DNA of 21,478 nt. It comes from JABSQH01 sp039177505. GTDB lineage: Bacteria > Actinomycetota > Acidimicrobiia > Acidimicrobiales > Ilumatobacteraceae. The position numbers and the translations under genes are program-made. The notes under the pieces are model-generated. The model had not been told where the DNA came from and searched no databases. It saw only the letters and a list, made by a program, of their open reading frames with translations. Shown piece after piece: positions 13,825-21,478 of this stretch (positions are counted from its first letter, which is position 1; every line of letters begins with the position of its first letter). The stretch lies in NCBI GenBank assembly GCA_039177505.1, contig JBCDFR010000055.1:1-21478 (forward strand), read 5' to 3'.

Positions 13825-16800
13825 ATGAGTACCACGCCTCGGCGATGCTCGATCGACACCCGGCGGTGGAGGAAGCACGCGGCGAGCGCGTCGGGTGCGA
13901 CGGTTCTTGTTGCGTCGCTGGTGGTGCTCTCGTCGCCGTTTGCTGCCGCGACCGAAATCCCTTCGGGAACGACCGACTGGGAGGCAGCCAGATTCCTCCC
14001 GCCGCTTCCTACGTCGACCGACGTGTCGGCTGTTGCCGACTTCGATGAGGTTCGTGGCCTGCAATGCGCCGGGGCGACGTGTGGGGCGACCACGCTTCGG
14101 CCCGAGATCGTGACTTCTCTCGAACCTGGCGAGAACGGCTGGTCGTTCGTGATTTACGACGTGTTGGGCTCGGGGGGTTTGGAGTCTGCGGTTGCATCGG
14201 TTGTGAATCATCCGGAGCCCGTCTGGGTGCCTGAAGCGGGATTGCTGCAGCATGGCCGTTCGTATATCTGGGTCGCTGAGGGCGCGGTCGCGGATGGGGA
14301 TGACGATGCCGGTAGTGAGATGGGTTCGTTCACTGTTGACGTGCAGCGCGACTCGATTCAGCCTTTCGACGCGGTCGACATGTTCGGCGTTGGCCTGGCG
14401 ACTGGTGAACTCACGGCAACGGTGGAGTTCGCAATCGGCGACGACCATGGGCTGGTGCTGTCGTATCGCACGAGCGATGAGCAGGGTCGTGCGACCGGAA
14501 CGTCGCCGTTCCGTGTTCTCTCGGACGGGTGGACGTTGGGAGGAAGCGCCCTCGGTGCGGCGTCGTTTTTTGCGCTCGATAGCTACGGCGACGGCGCGAC
14601 CTTCGTGGCGCACTCGGTCGACGGTAGCGAACTTCGGTATGACCGTGACGAGGTTGGGAGCTATCAGCCATCGTCGTTGAACGGCACCGACTTGAGTCAC
14701 CTCTATCCGACACTCCACGTCGAGCCCGACGGTTCGGCGACAATGACGTCGCTAGACGGGGCGACGTTGCGGTTTGCGTCGAGTGGCGAGCTGACGAGCC
14801 ACTCGCGGGGACCGGTCGAGGGTGCGGCTGGGATCGGCTACGAGTTCGATTGGTCCAATGGGCTGTTGCGGAGCTTGACGAACACGCTCACCGGTCAGAC
14901 GACCAGCTTGCGGTACACCGGTGACCGTTCGTGCCGGGCTGGGCCCGGATTCGATACCGGGTCGGCTGAACCGATGTTGTGTTCGATGACGACGTTCGAC
15001 GGTGAGGTGATCGATTTCTGGTACGTGGATGGCAGGTTGGCCCGAATTGCTTTCGCGAGTGGAATCACTCAGGACTTCGGTTACGACGTGTCGGGCAACC
15101 TGGTCTCGAGTCGACGGCCGCTGGCGGCGGACCTCATCGCGAACGGCGTGATCGTAGATGACGAGGAAGCTCTCTGGCAGATCGAGTACGACGGAGCGGG
15201 GCGTGTCGCCCGGATCGTGTCGCCGGCGCCGAGTCCCGGTGAGGCGCGGCTGGAGCGCTCGTATGGCTACGTCGATGGGGCGACGACGATGTTTGCCAAC
15301 GGTGTCGAGGACGGTGTGATTCGTTTCGACAGCGAGGACTATCGCGTGTACTCGGCGCGCGGTCCGGGGATGAGCACCGAAGTCGTGCAGATGTATGACG
15401 ACGACCTCCGGCCGATCAGTGCGATCGATGAGCGCGGGTTGCAGACCAGCGTGAACTACGACGACCACGGCAATGCCACAGAGGTCTGGGGTCCTGCGCC
15501 GCAGGAATGGTTCGGTGACGACACACGCCCGCTCGGTGAGTACAGCGATCAGATCGCGACCTCGCGTTCCACCTACGGCGGCGGCGCTGGAATGGCCGCA
15601 ATGTTCTATGACGGAGTCGGGAGCGACAGCGCACAGGCGGCGCAGGCCATGTTGACGTCGGGGGACATCGAGACACTGCCCGCAGCCGTTGACCCGGCCG
15701 ATGGCTGGCGTGTCCTGGCTATCGGCGAGGTCGGCATACGCACTGACATTGACACGCAGTGGCGGCTCTCCGTCGACGAGACGGCCGACCTCGAGGCATC
15801 GAACCTCGTGGTCGGCGACACCATGTGCGTTGCGGGTGAAGTATGCGAGTTCACCCCCGACGACGTCGAAGGCGATCGACTCGACGTGACCCTGTTCGCG
15901 ACGTATGCGTCCTCGTCGGGTTCGACCGGATGGTTCGACATCGAGTTCAGCGAGGACGACGGTGCCACTTGGCAGAGTCTCGACATCGCCGTCTTGCGTG
16001 GTGAAGACCTCGTGAGCGAGGTGACGAGCCTCGATGTCTTCGAGCCTGGAGGCAGCCCCCAATCGGTCGTGCAGACCATCGAGTACGACAACCCGTTCCT
16101 GAGAAACGTGTCAAGTGAGTCGATCGCAGGAGGGACGTCGACGACGACCGGATTCGAACCGGCCGACCCCGCCAACGGGGGCTTTGCTCGCCCGATCGAG
16201 GTCGTCACGCAGTCGGGCTTGATGACGTCGATCGAGTACTACGATCACGACGCGATCGTTGCTCACCCGATCAGCGGCGAACCCCTCCCGCAGCAGGGTC
16301 GGTTGCATACCCGCCAGACCGGCGACGGACGAGTCCACGGCGACATCACCGACGCCGCTGGCCGAATCGTTGGCGCCACCATTGACGGCTCTGTCGTGGC
16401 AGCCAGCACCTACGACGACCGCGGACGGCTCGTTTGGTCCGAGGTCGTCGCGGGCACTTCCGAGCTCGCCCCTGCTCGCACCATGGAGATCCACTACGGC
16501 GCCGGCGGTGATCCTCGGGTGACCGCGACTGAGTCACGGATCGGTGACGAGACGTTGGTGAGCCTGGTGACGATTGACCTGCTCGGGCGCCCGAGGTCCG
16601 AGGTCGACCCGTGGGGGACCACGACCACGACGACCTATCACGACGACGGGCGGACCGATCAGATCGCGTCGACCGCTCCCGACGGTGCCACCACGACGAC
16701 GACCTACGTCATCGAACGCAGCACCAGCCGTCTGCTCCAAGTTGTCGTCGACGCTGCCGACGGCGCGACCTACAACGTCACGATCGGCGGCTACGACGCT

Positions 16801-18288
16801 GCTGGCCGAGCGACGTCGATGGTGTACTCCAACGGACTCGAACTGACCATCGGATACGACCCGGTCACCGGGATCACCACGACGCACACCTGGACCGATG
16901 GTGACGGCGACACGTGGACCGATCACGTCGAGCGCAGCACGCACTCGAGCCGGATCCTCAGCCATCAGCTCATCGACCCGCTCGGGGCAGTCGAGTTCAG
17001 CTATGCCTACGAGCCCGCGACCGGGTTCCTCAACAGTGCCAATCTGGTCAGTTCAGGCATCGCCCCACCGGCGACCACCTGGACCTACACCTACGATCTC
17101 GGGCTCGACGGAGCACGAACGAACAAGACGACGACCACCCAGGCCACAACGGTGGAACTCGACTACAGCTACAACCAACTGCTCGCACCCGTACAGGTCA
17201 CCGAGACAACAATCGGGCAAGGCGCCGGCGTCCGCGACCTCGACATCACCATCGTCGGCGAGGACATCGTCCGCTTCGAGGGAACCGACCTTGTCTATGA
17301 CGCACTCGGCAGGTTGGCGGGCGCAAGTGACGACACCGGTTCGATCGAACTCGTCACAGACAGCCGCGGCCAGATCCTGCGCCAGGACGTGTCCAGCTCC
17401 GAGGGCGACACGACCTTCCTCTACAGCGGCTCGTTCGTGCTCAACAGCGAACGCCACACAACGTCACAACACATCGCGTTGCCCGGCGGGGTAAGCATCC
17501 ACACCGCGCCGACCGCCGGTGCTACCGAATGGCAGATCACCACCCAGACAGGCGACATCTGGTGGAGCGCCGACAGCAACGGACGACCCACGGGTGAGGC
17601 GAGGCACTACAGCCCCGACGGCGAACGCCTGGCGAACATCGAAATCGACCCACGCGACACGACCGCGATCGACGGGTGGCGCACCGATCACAACGGCTTC
17701 ACGCTGTCGCTGGATAACGACGTGATCGTGTTCGGCGCCCGCGCCTACCTCCCGGCGCTCGGAACGTTCACCACCGTCGACCCGATCGCGCACGCCGGAG
17801 TCACCCCCTACGCATACGCCGACAATGACCCCGTCAACCTCATCGACCCCACCGGAGAAGCACCCTTGGAGAACTTCTTCGACGGCTTGGACAGCCCAGG
17901 CTGGCAAATCCTCATCACCGCCGGGCTAGGGATCGTGATCTTCATCGGGGTCTTTACCGGCAACCCAGCCGTTGCGTTCACCGGGCTCACGCTCCTCGGG
18001 GCCTATTACAGCTATCTGTCCTACAAAGCGTTCTCCGATGGCGACTACGTCCTCGGCGCCATCTACGCCGTGGTCGCAGTCGCATCGTTCGCCGGCGCCC
18101 TAAAGGCCGCTCCAGGCGCACTCATCCAGATGAAAAAGATCTATCTCTCGCTCTTCCACAGAGGCCCGGCGTATCACACATACACACTGCCCCCCAAGGG
18201 CAGCTACCCGGGTGGTTTCAGGACGTCGACGTTCCACGGACGTTGGTCGCCGAACCCGAGTGAGGTCAACACACTGACGAGTTTCTAG
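13825..18288 (+). CDS. Secreted RHS/YD-repeat protein with variable C-terminal tail
   Basis: A 1487-residue protein. ATG 13825 is preceded by GAAGGA at 5 nt. A signal peptide (hydrophobic core about 25-42, AAA before Thr43) directs export. A beta-rich module follows (about 85-155: GATTLRPEIV to LQHGRSYIWVAEG), then many YD repeats, for example FGYDVSGNLVSSRR, IEYDGAGRVARI, STYDDRGRLVW, GGYDAAGRATSMVYSNG and LVYDALGRLAGASD. A non-YD insert lies at about 620-760 (WFDIEFSEDDGATWQSLDI). The RHS core closes with FGARAYLPALGTFTTVDPIA, then YAYADNDPVNLIDPTG (DPTG at 1341-1344). The remaining 143 residues are the variable tail, with about three hydrophobic segments (1360-1426) and a polar end rich in His, Tyr, Ser and Pro. 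RHS shells often deliver C-terminal toxins; this tail is not one I recognise, and no same-strand immunity gene follows. Confidence 0.9.
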   Translation: MSTTPRRCSIDTRRWRKHAASASGATVLVASLVVLSSPFAAATEIPSGTTDWEAARFLPPLPTSTDVSAVADFDEVRGLQCAGATCGATTLRPEIVTSLEPGENGWSFVIYDVLGSGGLESAVASVVNHPEPVWVPEAGLLQHGRSYIWVAEGAVADGDDDAGSEMGSFTVDVQRDSIQPFDAVDMFGVGLATGELTATVEFAIGDDHGLVLSYRTSDEQGRATGTSPFRVLSDGWTLGGSALGAASFFALDSYGDGATFVAHSVDGSELRYDRDEVGSYQPSSLNGTDLSHLYPTLHVEPDGSATMTSLDGATLRFASSGELTSHSRGPVEGAAGIGYEFDWSNGLLRSLTNTLTGQTTSLRYTGDRSCRAGPGFDTGSAEPMLCSMTTFDGEVIDFWYVDGRLARIAFASGITQDFGYDVSGNLVSSRRPLAADLIANGVIVDDEEALWQIEYDGAGRVARIVSPAPSPGEARLERSYGYVDGATTMFANGVEDGVIRFDSEDYRVYSARGPGMSTEVVQMYDDDLRPISAIDERGLQTSVNYDDHGNATEVWGPAPQEWFGDDTRPLGEYSDQIATSRSTYGGGAGMAAMFYDGVGSDSAQAAQAMLTSGDIETLPAAVDPADGWRVLAIGEVGIRTDIDTQWRLSVDETADLEASNLVVGDTMCVAGEVCEFTPDDVEGDRLDVTLFATYASSSGSTGWFDIEFSEDDGATWQSLDIAVLRGEDLVSEVTSLDVFEPGGSPQSVVQTIEYDNPFLRNVSSESIAGGTSTTTGFEPADPANGGFARPIEVVTQSGLMTSIEYYDHDAIVAHPISGEPLPQQGRLHTRQTGDGRVHGDITDAAGRIVGATIDGSVVAASTYDDRGRLVWSEVVAGTSELAPARTMEIHYGAGGDPRVTATESRIGDETLVSLVTIDLLGRPRSEVDPWGTTTTTTYHDDGRTDQIASTAPDGATTTTTYVIERSTSRLLQVVVDAADGATYNVTIGGYDAAGRATSMVYSNGLELTIGYDPVTGITTTHTWTDGDGDTWTDHVERSTHSSRILSHQLIDPLGAVEFSYAYEPATGFLNSANLVSSGIAPPATTWTYTYDLGLDGARTNKTTTTQATTVELDYSYNQLLAPVQVTETTIGQGAGVRDLDITIVGEDIVRFEGTDLVYDALGRLAGASDDTGSIELVTDSRGQILRQDVSSSEGDTTFLYSGSFVLNSERHTTSQHIALPGGVSIHTAPTAGATEWQITTQTGDIWWSADSNGRPTGEARHYSPDGERLANIEIDPRDTTAIDGWRTDHNGFTLSLDNDVIVFGARAYLPALGTFTTVDPIAHAGVTPYAYADNDPVNLIDPTGEAPLENFFDGLDSPGWQILITAGLGIVIFIGVFTGNPAVAFTGLTLLGAYYSYLSYKAFSDGDYVLGAIYAVVAVASFAGALKAAPGALIQMKKIYLSLFHRGPAYHTYTLPPKGSYPGGFRTSTFHGRWSPNPSEVNTLTSF

Positions 18289-18355
18289 GCATCGAAGCGT
18301 CGGTGCGGTTGCTCGTCATCAGTGACTTCCCCGCCACAAAGCGCGGTCGACGGCG

Positions 18356-18574
18356 TTAAACGCTTGGTGGTCGACGCTCCCGGTAGCCGATGTCGAAGCT
18401 GTCGCCATGAAAAATGCTCGCTCCACCGGCGGTAGCGGCGAGTTCGTCGTCGGAGAGTTCGTCGTGGGCGATGCCGGCATCAGTGAGTACGCCACGATGC
18501 GTCGCGGCGATCCGTTGACGCAGCGCGGCATCGGTGCTCAAGCGTTCGACCAGCTCATCGGCCTGTGACGTCAT
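18356..18574 (-). CDS. Nif11-like RiPP precursor peptide
   Basis: A 72-residue precursor. ATG 18572-18574 opens MTSQADELVERLSTDAALRQ, the helical start typical of Nif11-like leader peptides, followed by DAGIAHDELSDDELAATAGG. ELSDDEL plus a double Gly (Gly50-Gly51) is the classic leader/core boundary processed by a C39-type peptidase-transporter. The predicted core is 21 residues, starting ASIFHGDS and ending RRPPSV, with no Cys, two Ser besides the last one, one Tyr and several charged residues. It therefore cannot be a lanthipeptide and could be a substrate for another class of enzyme or a simple exported peptide. No modification enzyme, peptidase or transporter gene is in the window. It lies tail-to-tail with the RHS gene, 67 bp away. 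No strong Shine-Dalgarno is visible; an upstream extension looks non-coding. Confidence 0.7.
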   Translation of the reverse strand: MTSQADELVERLSTDAALRQRIAATHRGVLTDAGIAHDELSDDELAATAGGASIFHGDSFDIGYRERRPPSV

Positions 18575-18874
18575 GCTGGTCGACTGTACCGCGCCCGCCA
18601 CCACGGCTCCTGTCGACCAGTGATGCCGGCGACATCCAACCTTGACTCGAACCGCGTGCCCGTCAACTATGGCGCAGCGGTTCGAGGTCTTCCCGCAGGG
18701 CGTTGGCGACGATGGCGACCGGTCGCTGGTGTTGTCGGGGAGCGCTCGGGTTCCGCGCAAGCACCGTTTAGGTAGTCGCGCGTACACCGGAGCAGAACCG
18801 CCGAAAGCCAGACCGGATGGCTACCGACGCGCTTCACCGTCGCCTCTCATCCGAACCGACATCTGCCGTACTCC
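18575..18874. other. 300-bp intergenic stretch, no supported gene
   Basis: This divergent gap must hold the promoters of the RiPP precursor gene (minus) and the aquaporin gene (plus), but I see no clear promoter match. A 33-codon minus-strand frame (GTG near 18766, ending with ANALREDLEPLRHS) has protein-like composition but no other support. Confidence 0.4.
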
Positions 18875-19714
18875 ATGACCACCATCGACGACACCGCCAC
18901 CATCGACGACACCGCCACCATCGACGACACCGCCACCATCGACGACACAGCGCCCTTGACGCACGTTCGTGTCGACCTGGCAGCGAACGACTCCGCGCCG
19001 ATCGAACTCCATCATTCGGGCGTACCGCTTTCGGCGCGGCTCACCGCTGAGGCGCTCGGCACCGCGTTTCTGGTCATCGCCATCGTCGGGGCCGGGATCA
19101 TGGCCGAGACCCTCTCACCGAACGACGTCGGGCTGCAGCTGCTCCAGACCGCAGCTGCGGTTGCGGCTGCGTTGATCGGGCTGATCATCATGTTTGCCAG
19201 CGTCTCCGGCGCTCACTTCAATCCGGTGGTGACGTTGGTCGATCGATTGATGGGCGACATGACCACCAGGGAGGCGGTGTGGTATGTCGTGGCTCAATTC
19301 GGTGGCGGATTCGTGGGAGTGATGGCCGCCAACATCATGTTCTGGGATGAGGCGGGCGGCGGGGTGATCACGATTTCGGCGCAGGACCGCGGCGGAGCAC
19401 CACACCTGTTCTCGGAGGTCGTCGCCACGATCGGCTTGTTACTCGTGATCCACGGCGCCGTGCGCTATGGCAAGGCCTATGTCGTGGCGCTCGCTGTCGG
19501 GGTATGGATCGGGGGGGCGATCTTCTTCACCTCGTCGACGAGCTTCGTCAACCCTGCGGCGACGGTGAGTCGGGTGTTCTCCGACACCTTCACCGGCATC
19601 GCCCCGGGATCGGCGGCACCGTTCATCGTCATGCAGCTGATTGGTGCGTTCGTTGCGTTCGGTCTGATCCGAGTGCTGTTCAGCTCCGACGCCCCGCCCC
19701 GCAGCGAACCTTGA
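18875..19714 (+). CDS. Aquaporin/MIP-family channel
   Basis: A 279-residue membrane channel of the major intrinsic protein family, expected to pass water or small neutral solutes. Six membrane segments can be traced after a polar N-terminus of about 50 residues. The first half-helix motif reads SGAHFNPVVT (NPV at 116-118 in place of NPA); the second is FVNPAATVSRVF with NPA at 226-228. The selectivity-filter Arg that normally follows the second NPA directly is Ala here, with the nearest Arg at 233. This pattern fits an actinobacterial aquaporin subgroup often found with arsenic genes, though none is nearby. The N-terminus contains TIDDTA four times, an unusual repeat. The ATG lacks a clear Shine-Dalgarno. 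It converges on the DUF2510 gene with 22 bp between stops. Confidence 0.88.
   Translation: MTTIDDTATIDDTATIDDTATIDDTAPLTHVRVDLAANDSAPIELHHSGVPLSARLTAEALGTAFLVIAIVGAGIMAETLSPNDVGLQLLQTAAAVAAALIGLIIMFASVSGAHFNPVVTLVDRLMGDMTTREAVWYVVAQFGGGFVGVMAANIMFWDEAGGGVITISAQDRGGAPHLFSEVVATIGLLLVIHGAVRYGKAYVVALAVGVWIGGAIFFTSSTSFVNPAATVSRVFSDTFTGIAPGSAAPFIVMQLIGAFVAFGLIRVLFSSDAPPRSEP
18881..18952 (+). repeat. Four-copy 18-bp tandem repeat at the aquaporin N-terminus
   Basis: ACCATCGACGACACCGCC is repeated four times in register with the codons, the last copy ending ACAGCG. It encodes TIDDTA x4 immediately after the start codon. The first three copies are identical at DNA level, which means recent expansion or ongoing slippage. 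Each unit adds two Asp and three hydroxyl/small residues on the cytoplasmic side of the channel. Confidence 0.92.
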
Positions 19715-19736
19715 GCGCGATAGCGTTCTCGCAGCG

Positions 19737-20204
19737 TTAGGTGCCCGCGAGCAGCGTTGCTGCTGCTTCGGCGTTCGTGAGGTCGGTTTCCAGCTCGAGC
19801 CGGCCGTCGGCAGTCACGACGACGAGGGCCGCACCGTCGAGACGGTCAGCAACCTCGACCGATTCGATTCGTCCGACCCTGATGTACTGCTCCACGCTGC
19901 CGAACTGGATGCGTTTCCAGGCGATCAACGCAGCGATACCGACGGTGCCGATCGTGACTGTCCAGGTCATCCAGTTCGGATACCGGTGAGCGTAACGCAG
20001 GCCCCGCGGAGTGACGGTGACCGCTTGATCGACGCCTCCGGCTCGCGCGGTGAAGCGCATGCCATCGGGAGGCACCCGCGTACGCTCGACGTGGATCTGC
20101 GCCGGCGCACGATCATCGGTCCAGCGTTCACCGTCCCAATATCGGTGCCCGCCGTCGAGTTCCTTGTACCATCCGGGGCGCGGTTTGGGAGGCGATCCGG
20201 GCAT
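19737..20204 (-). CDS. DUF2510 domain membrane protein
   Basis: A 155-residue protein with an N-terminal DUF2510 motif (GWYKELDGGHRYWDGERWTD at 11-30), a short module common on the ends of actinobacterial membrane proteins. After a beta-rich segment (MRFTARAGGVDQAVTVTPRG) comes one transmembrane helix (about 79-96, TWTVTIGTVGIAALIAW), then a compact domain (VEQYIRVGRIESVEVADRLD) resembling a small PH-like strand pattern. The function is unknown. The ATG at 20202-20204 is set by the DUF2510 motif lying right after it. No Shine-Dalgarno is visible; the site where it should be lies next to a strong hairpin. The gene follows katG on the same strand after 56 bp, so weak read-through co-expression is possible. 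Confidence 0.78.
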   Translation of the reverse strand: MPGSPPKPRPGWYKELDGGHRYWDGERWTDDRAPAQIHVERTRVPPDGMRFTARAGGVDQAVTVTPRGLRYAHRYPNWMTWTVTIGTVGIAALIAWKRIQFGSVEQYIRVGRIESVEVADRLDGAALVVVTADGRLELETDLTNAEAAATLLAGT

Positions 20205-20211
20205 ACGCCGA

Positions 20212-20237
20212 GCGTAGACGTCAACCGACGCCTACGC
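20212..20237 (-). terminator. Strong hairpin between katG and the DUF2510 gene
   Basis: On the minus strand GCGTAGGCGTC, loop GGTT, then GACGTCTACGC forms an 11-bp stem; the single mismatch is a G-U wobble in this orientation but an A-C mismatch in the opposite one, so it favours minus-strand RNA. It begins 24 nt after the katG stop and ends 7 nt before the DUF2510 start. There is no U-run, so it may be a non-canonical terminator, an mRNA-stabilising 3' end, or a structure limiting DUF2510 translation. Confidence 0.55.
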
Positions 20238-20260
20238 CCGACCCATGCTCCGAGAGTGGT

Positions 20261-21478
20261 TCAGGCGACCTCGAACCGGTCGAGGTCCATCACCTTCGAC
20301 CATGCAGCCACGAAGTCGGCGACGAACTTGTCGCCGCCGTCGCTGCTGCCGTACACCTCGGCGAGCGCACGCAGCTCGGAGTTCGAGCCGAACACGAGGT
20401 CGACGCGCGACCCGGTCCAGCGCAGCTCACCCGAGTCGCGGTCGCGACCCTCGAAGGAGTCGTCGGTGTCCGACGTCGGGGCCCACACGGTCTGCATGTC
20501 GAGAAGGTTGACGAAGAAGTCGTTGCTCAGCGTGCCGGGACGGCTCGTGAGCACGCCCTGGGTGTTGTCGCCGGCGTTGCCGCCGAGCACGCGGAGCCCG
20601 CCGACCAGTGCCGTCATCTCCGGTGCCGACAGGGTGAGCATGAACGCCTTCTCCACCAGCAGGTGCTCGGCGGCGAGGCCGAGCCCCTTCTGCAGGTAGT
20701 TGCGGAAGCCGTCGAACCTCGGCTCGAGCACGGCGAACGAGTCGGCATCGGTCTGGTCGTCGGTGGCGTCGGTGCGGCCAGGGGAGAAGGGCACCGTGAT
20801 GTCGCGCCCGTCGGCCTTGGCCGCCTGCTCGATCGCGGCGGCACCGCCGAGGACGATCAGGTCGGCGAGCGAGACCTTCTTGCCGCCGGCGGCCGAGGCG
20901 TTGAACTCGCTCTGCACGTCGGCGAGGGTGTCGACCACCCGGCTGACGCCCGAGACGATGTTGACATCCCACTCGGCTTGCGGCGACAGTCGGACGCGAG
21001 CGCCATTGGCTCCGCCGCGCTTGTCGGTGTCGCGGTACGTCGATGCCGACGCCCACGCCGCGCCGACCAGCTGGTCGACGGACAGACCGGTCTCGAGGAT
21101 CTTGGCCTTGAGTGCCGCAACGTCGCCGTCGTCGATCAGGGCATGGTCGACTGCCGGGACCGGGTCCTGCCAGATGAGGTCTTCATCGGGCACCCACGGG
21201 CCGAGGTAGCGAACCTTGGGACCCATGTCGCGGTGCAGGAGCTTGAACCACGCCCGGGCGAACGCATCGGCGAACTGATCGGGGTTCTGGTGGAATCGCT
21301 CGGAGATCTCCTTGTACACCGGGTCGACGATGAGCGCGAGGTCCGAGGTGAGCATCATCGGCGCAACCTTCTGGTTCGCGTCGTGTGCGGTCGGCATCAT
21401 GTCGGCGTCGTCGATGTTCTTCGGCGTCCACTGCTTCGCGCCGGCTGGGCTCTCGGTGAGCTCCCACTCGTACTTGAA
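20261..21478 (-). CDS. katG: Catalase-peroxidase KatG, C-terminal 405 residues (gene runs off the right edge)
   Basis: The frame is open to the right edge and ends at TGA 20261-20263. It covers the last part of the N-terminal haem domain and the whole C-terminal domain of bifunctional KatG, which removes hydrogen peroxide by catalase and peroxidase activity. Matching blocks: MLTSDLALIVDPVYKEIS, whose first Asp corresponds to the proximal-triad Asp of the family; LLHRDMGPKVRYLGPWVP; DPVPAVDHALIDDGDV; AWASASTYRDTDKRGGANGA; DLIVLGGAAAIEQAAKADG; SFAVLEPRFDGFRNYLQKG; and LTNDFFVNLLDM-like, WTGSRVDLVFGSNSELRAL ending DLDRFEVA. The sequence closely tracks mycobacterial KatG from end to end. Haem-binding His, the distal Trp and the rest of the active site lie outside the window. 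A hairpin follows the stop. No FurA-like regulator is visible because the 5' side is cut off. Confidence 0.97.
   Translation of the reverse strand, partial: FKYEWELTESPAGAKQWTPKNIDDADMMPTAHDANQKVAPMMLTSDLALIVDPVYKEISERFHQNPDQFADAFARAWFKLLHRDMGPKVRYLGPWVPDEDLIWQDPVPAVDHALIDDGDVAALKAKILETGLSVDQLVGAAWASASTYRDTDKRGGANGARVRLSPQAEWDVNIVSGVSRVVDTLADVQSEFNASAAGGKKVSLADLIVLGGAAAIEQAAKADGRDITVPFSPGRTDATDDQTDADSFAVLEPRFDGFRNYLQKGLGLAAEHLLVEKAFMLTLSAPEMTALVGGLRVLGGNAGDNTQGVLTSRPGTLSNDFFVNLLDMQTVWAPTSDTDDSFEGRDRDSGELRWTGSRVDLVFGSNSELRALAEVYGSSDGGDKFVADFVAAWSKVMDLDRFEVA

Noticed and set aside
14752..16062. 436-codon minus-strand frame within the RHS gene
   Set aside because: Antisense to clear YD repeats; no family resemblance and Arg/Val/His-rich.
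13825..18288. YD-repeat region as a non-coding DNA repeat array or CRISPR
   Set aside because: Repeats are at the protein level only, with diverged DNA and one continuous reading frame.
18662..18766. 33-codon minus-strand frame ending ANALREDLEPLRHS, possible gene relic
   Set aside because: Composition is protein-like, but no family is recognisable and there is no ribosome-binding site or neighbouring coding signal.

Overview
The window is high-GC DNA from an actinobacterium. The lineage signs are an F420-dependent nitroreductase-like protein, a DUF2510 protein, an ECF sigma factor with AAC/CGT promoter elements, frequent GTG starts and long Thr-rich linkers. The overall feel suggests Acidimicrobiia (Ilumatobacter-like), but that genus guess is inference; no ribosomal RNA or other strong marker is present. 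No tRNA, CRISPR array or intact mobile element was seen.

Left part (1-4040) holds ordinary chromosomal single genes: the 5' part of an atypical short-chain dehydrogenase running off the left edge, a divergently transcribed haloalkane dehalogenase with all catalytic residues, a two-repeat YccF membrane protein, a Ddn/DUF385 F420-type oxidoreductase, an AT-rich intergenic island, and a TauE/SafE-type permease. Next on the minus strand (4152-7080) is a two-gene signalling operon: an ECF sigma factor with a recognisable ECF-type promoter, overlapping a membrane-anchored protein whose extracytoplasmic part is about 740 residues. The second protein is in the usual anti-sigma position but lacks the zinc-binding anti-sigma motif. 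A decayed phosphotransferase fragment and a small two-helix membrane protein preceded by a striking three-arm inverted-repeat leader follow (7182-8147).

The middle (8275-18574) is the accessory part. A minus-strand series reads, in transcription order, a 1171-residue secreted PA14-like protein, a 51-residue protein, a lipoprotein with a degenerate staphylococcal-nuclease fold, and a DUF3626 protein. Divergent from it is a 1487-residue secreted RHS/YD-repeat protein ending in a 143-residue variable tail with hydrophobic segments. Convergent with the RHS gene is a 72-residue Nif11-like RiPP precursor with a double-Gly leader. The RHS protein and the divergent large protein both begin with a signal peptide and a similar Ig/Fn3-like module, so they may work at the cell surface together.

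The right end (18875-21478) carries an aquaporin-family channel with a four-fold 18-bp repeat at its start, a DUF2510 membrane protein, and the C-terminal 405 codons of catalase-peroxidase katG, with a strong hairpin between the last two genes.

The best candidates for something undescribed are the RHS / large secreted protein pair with the neighbouring orphan RiPP precursor, the sigma factor with its very large putative sensor, and the switch-like leader at 7831-7894.
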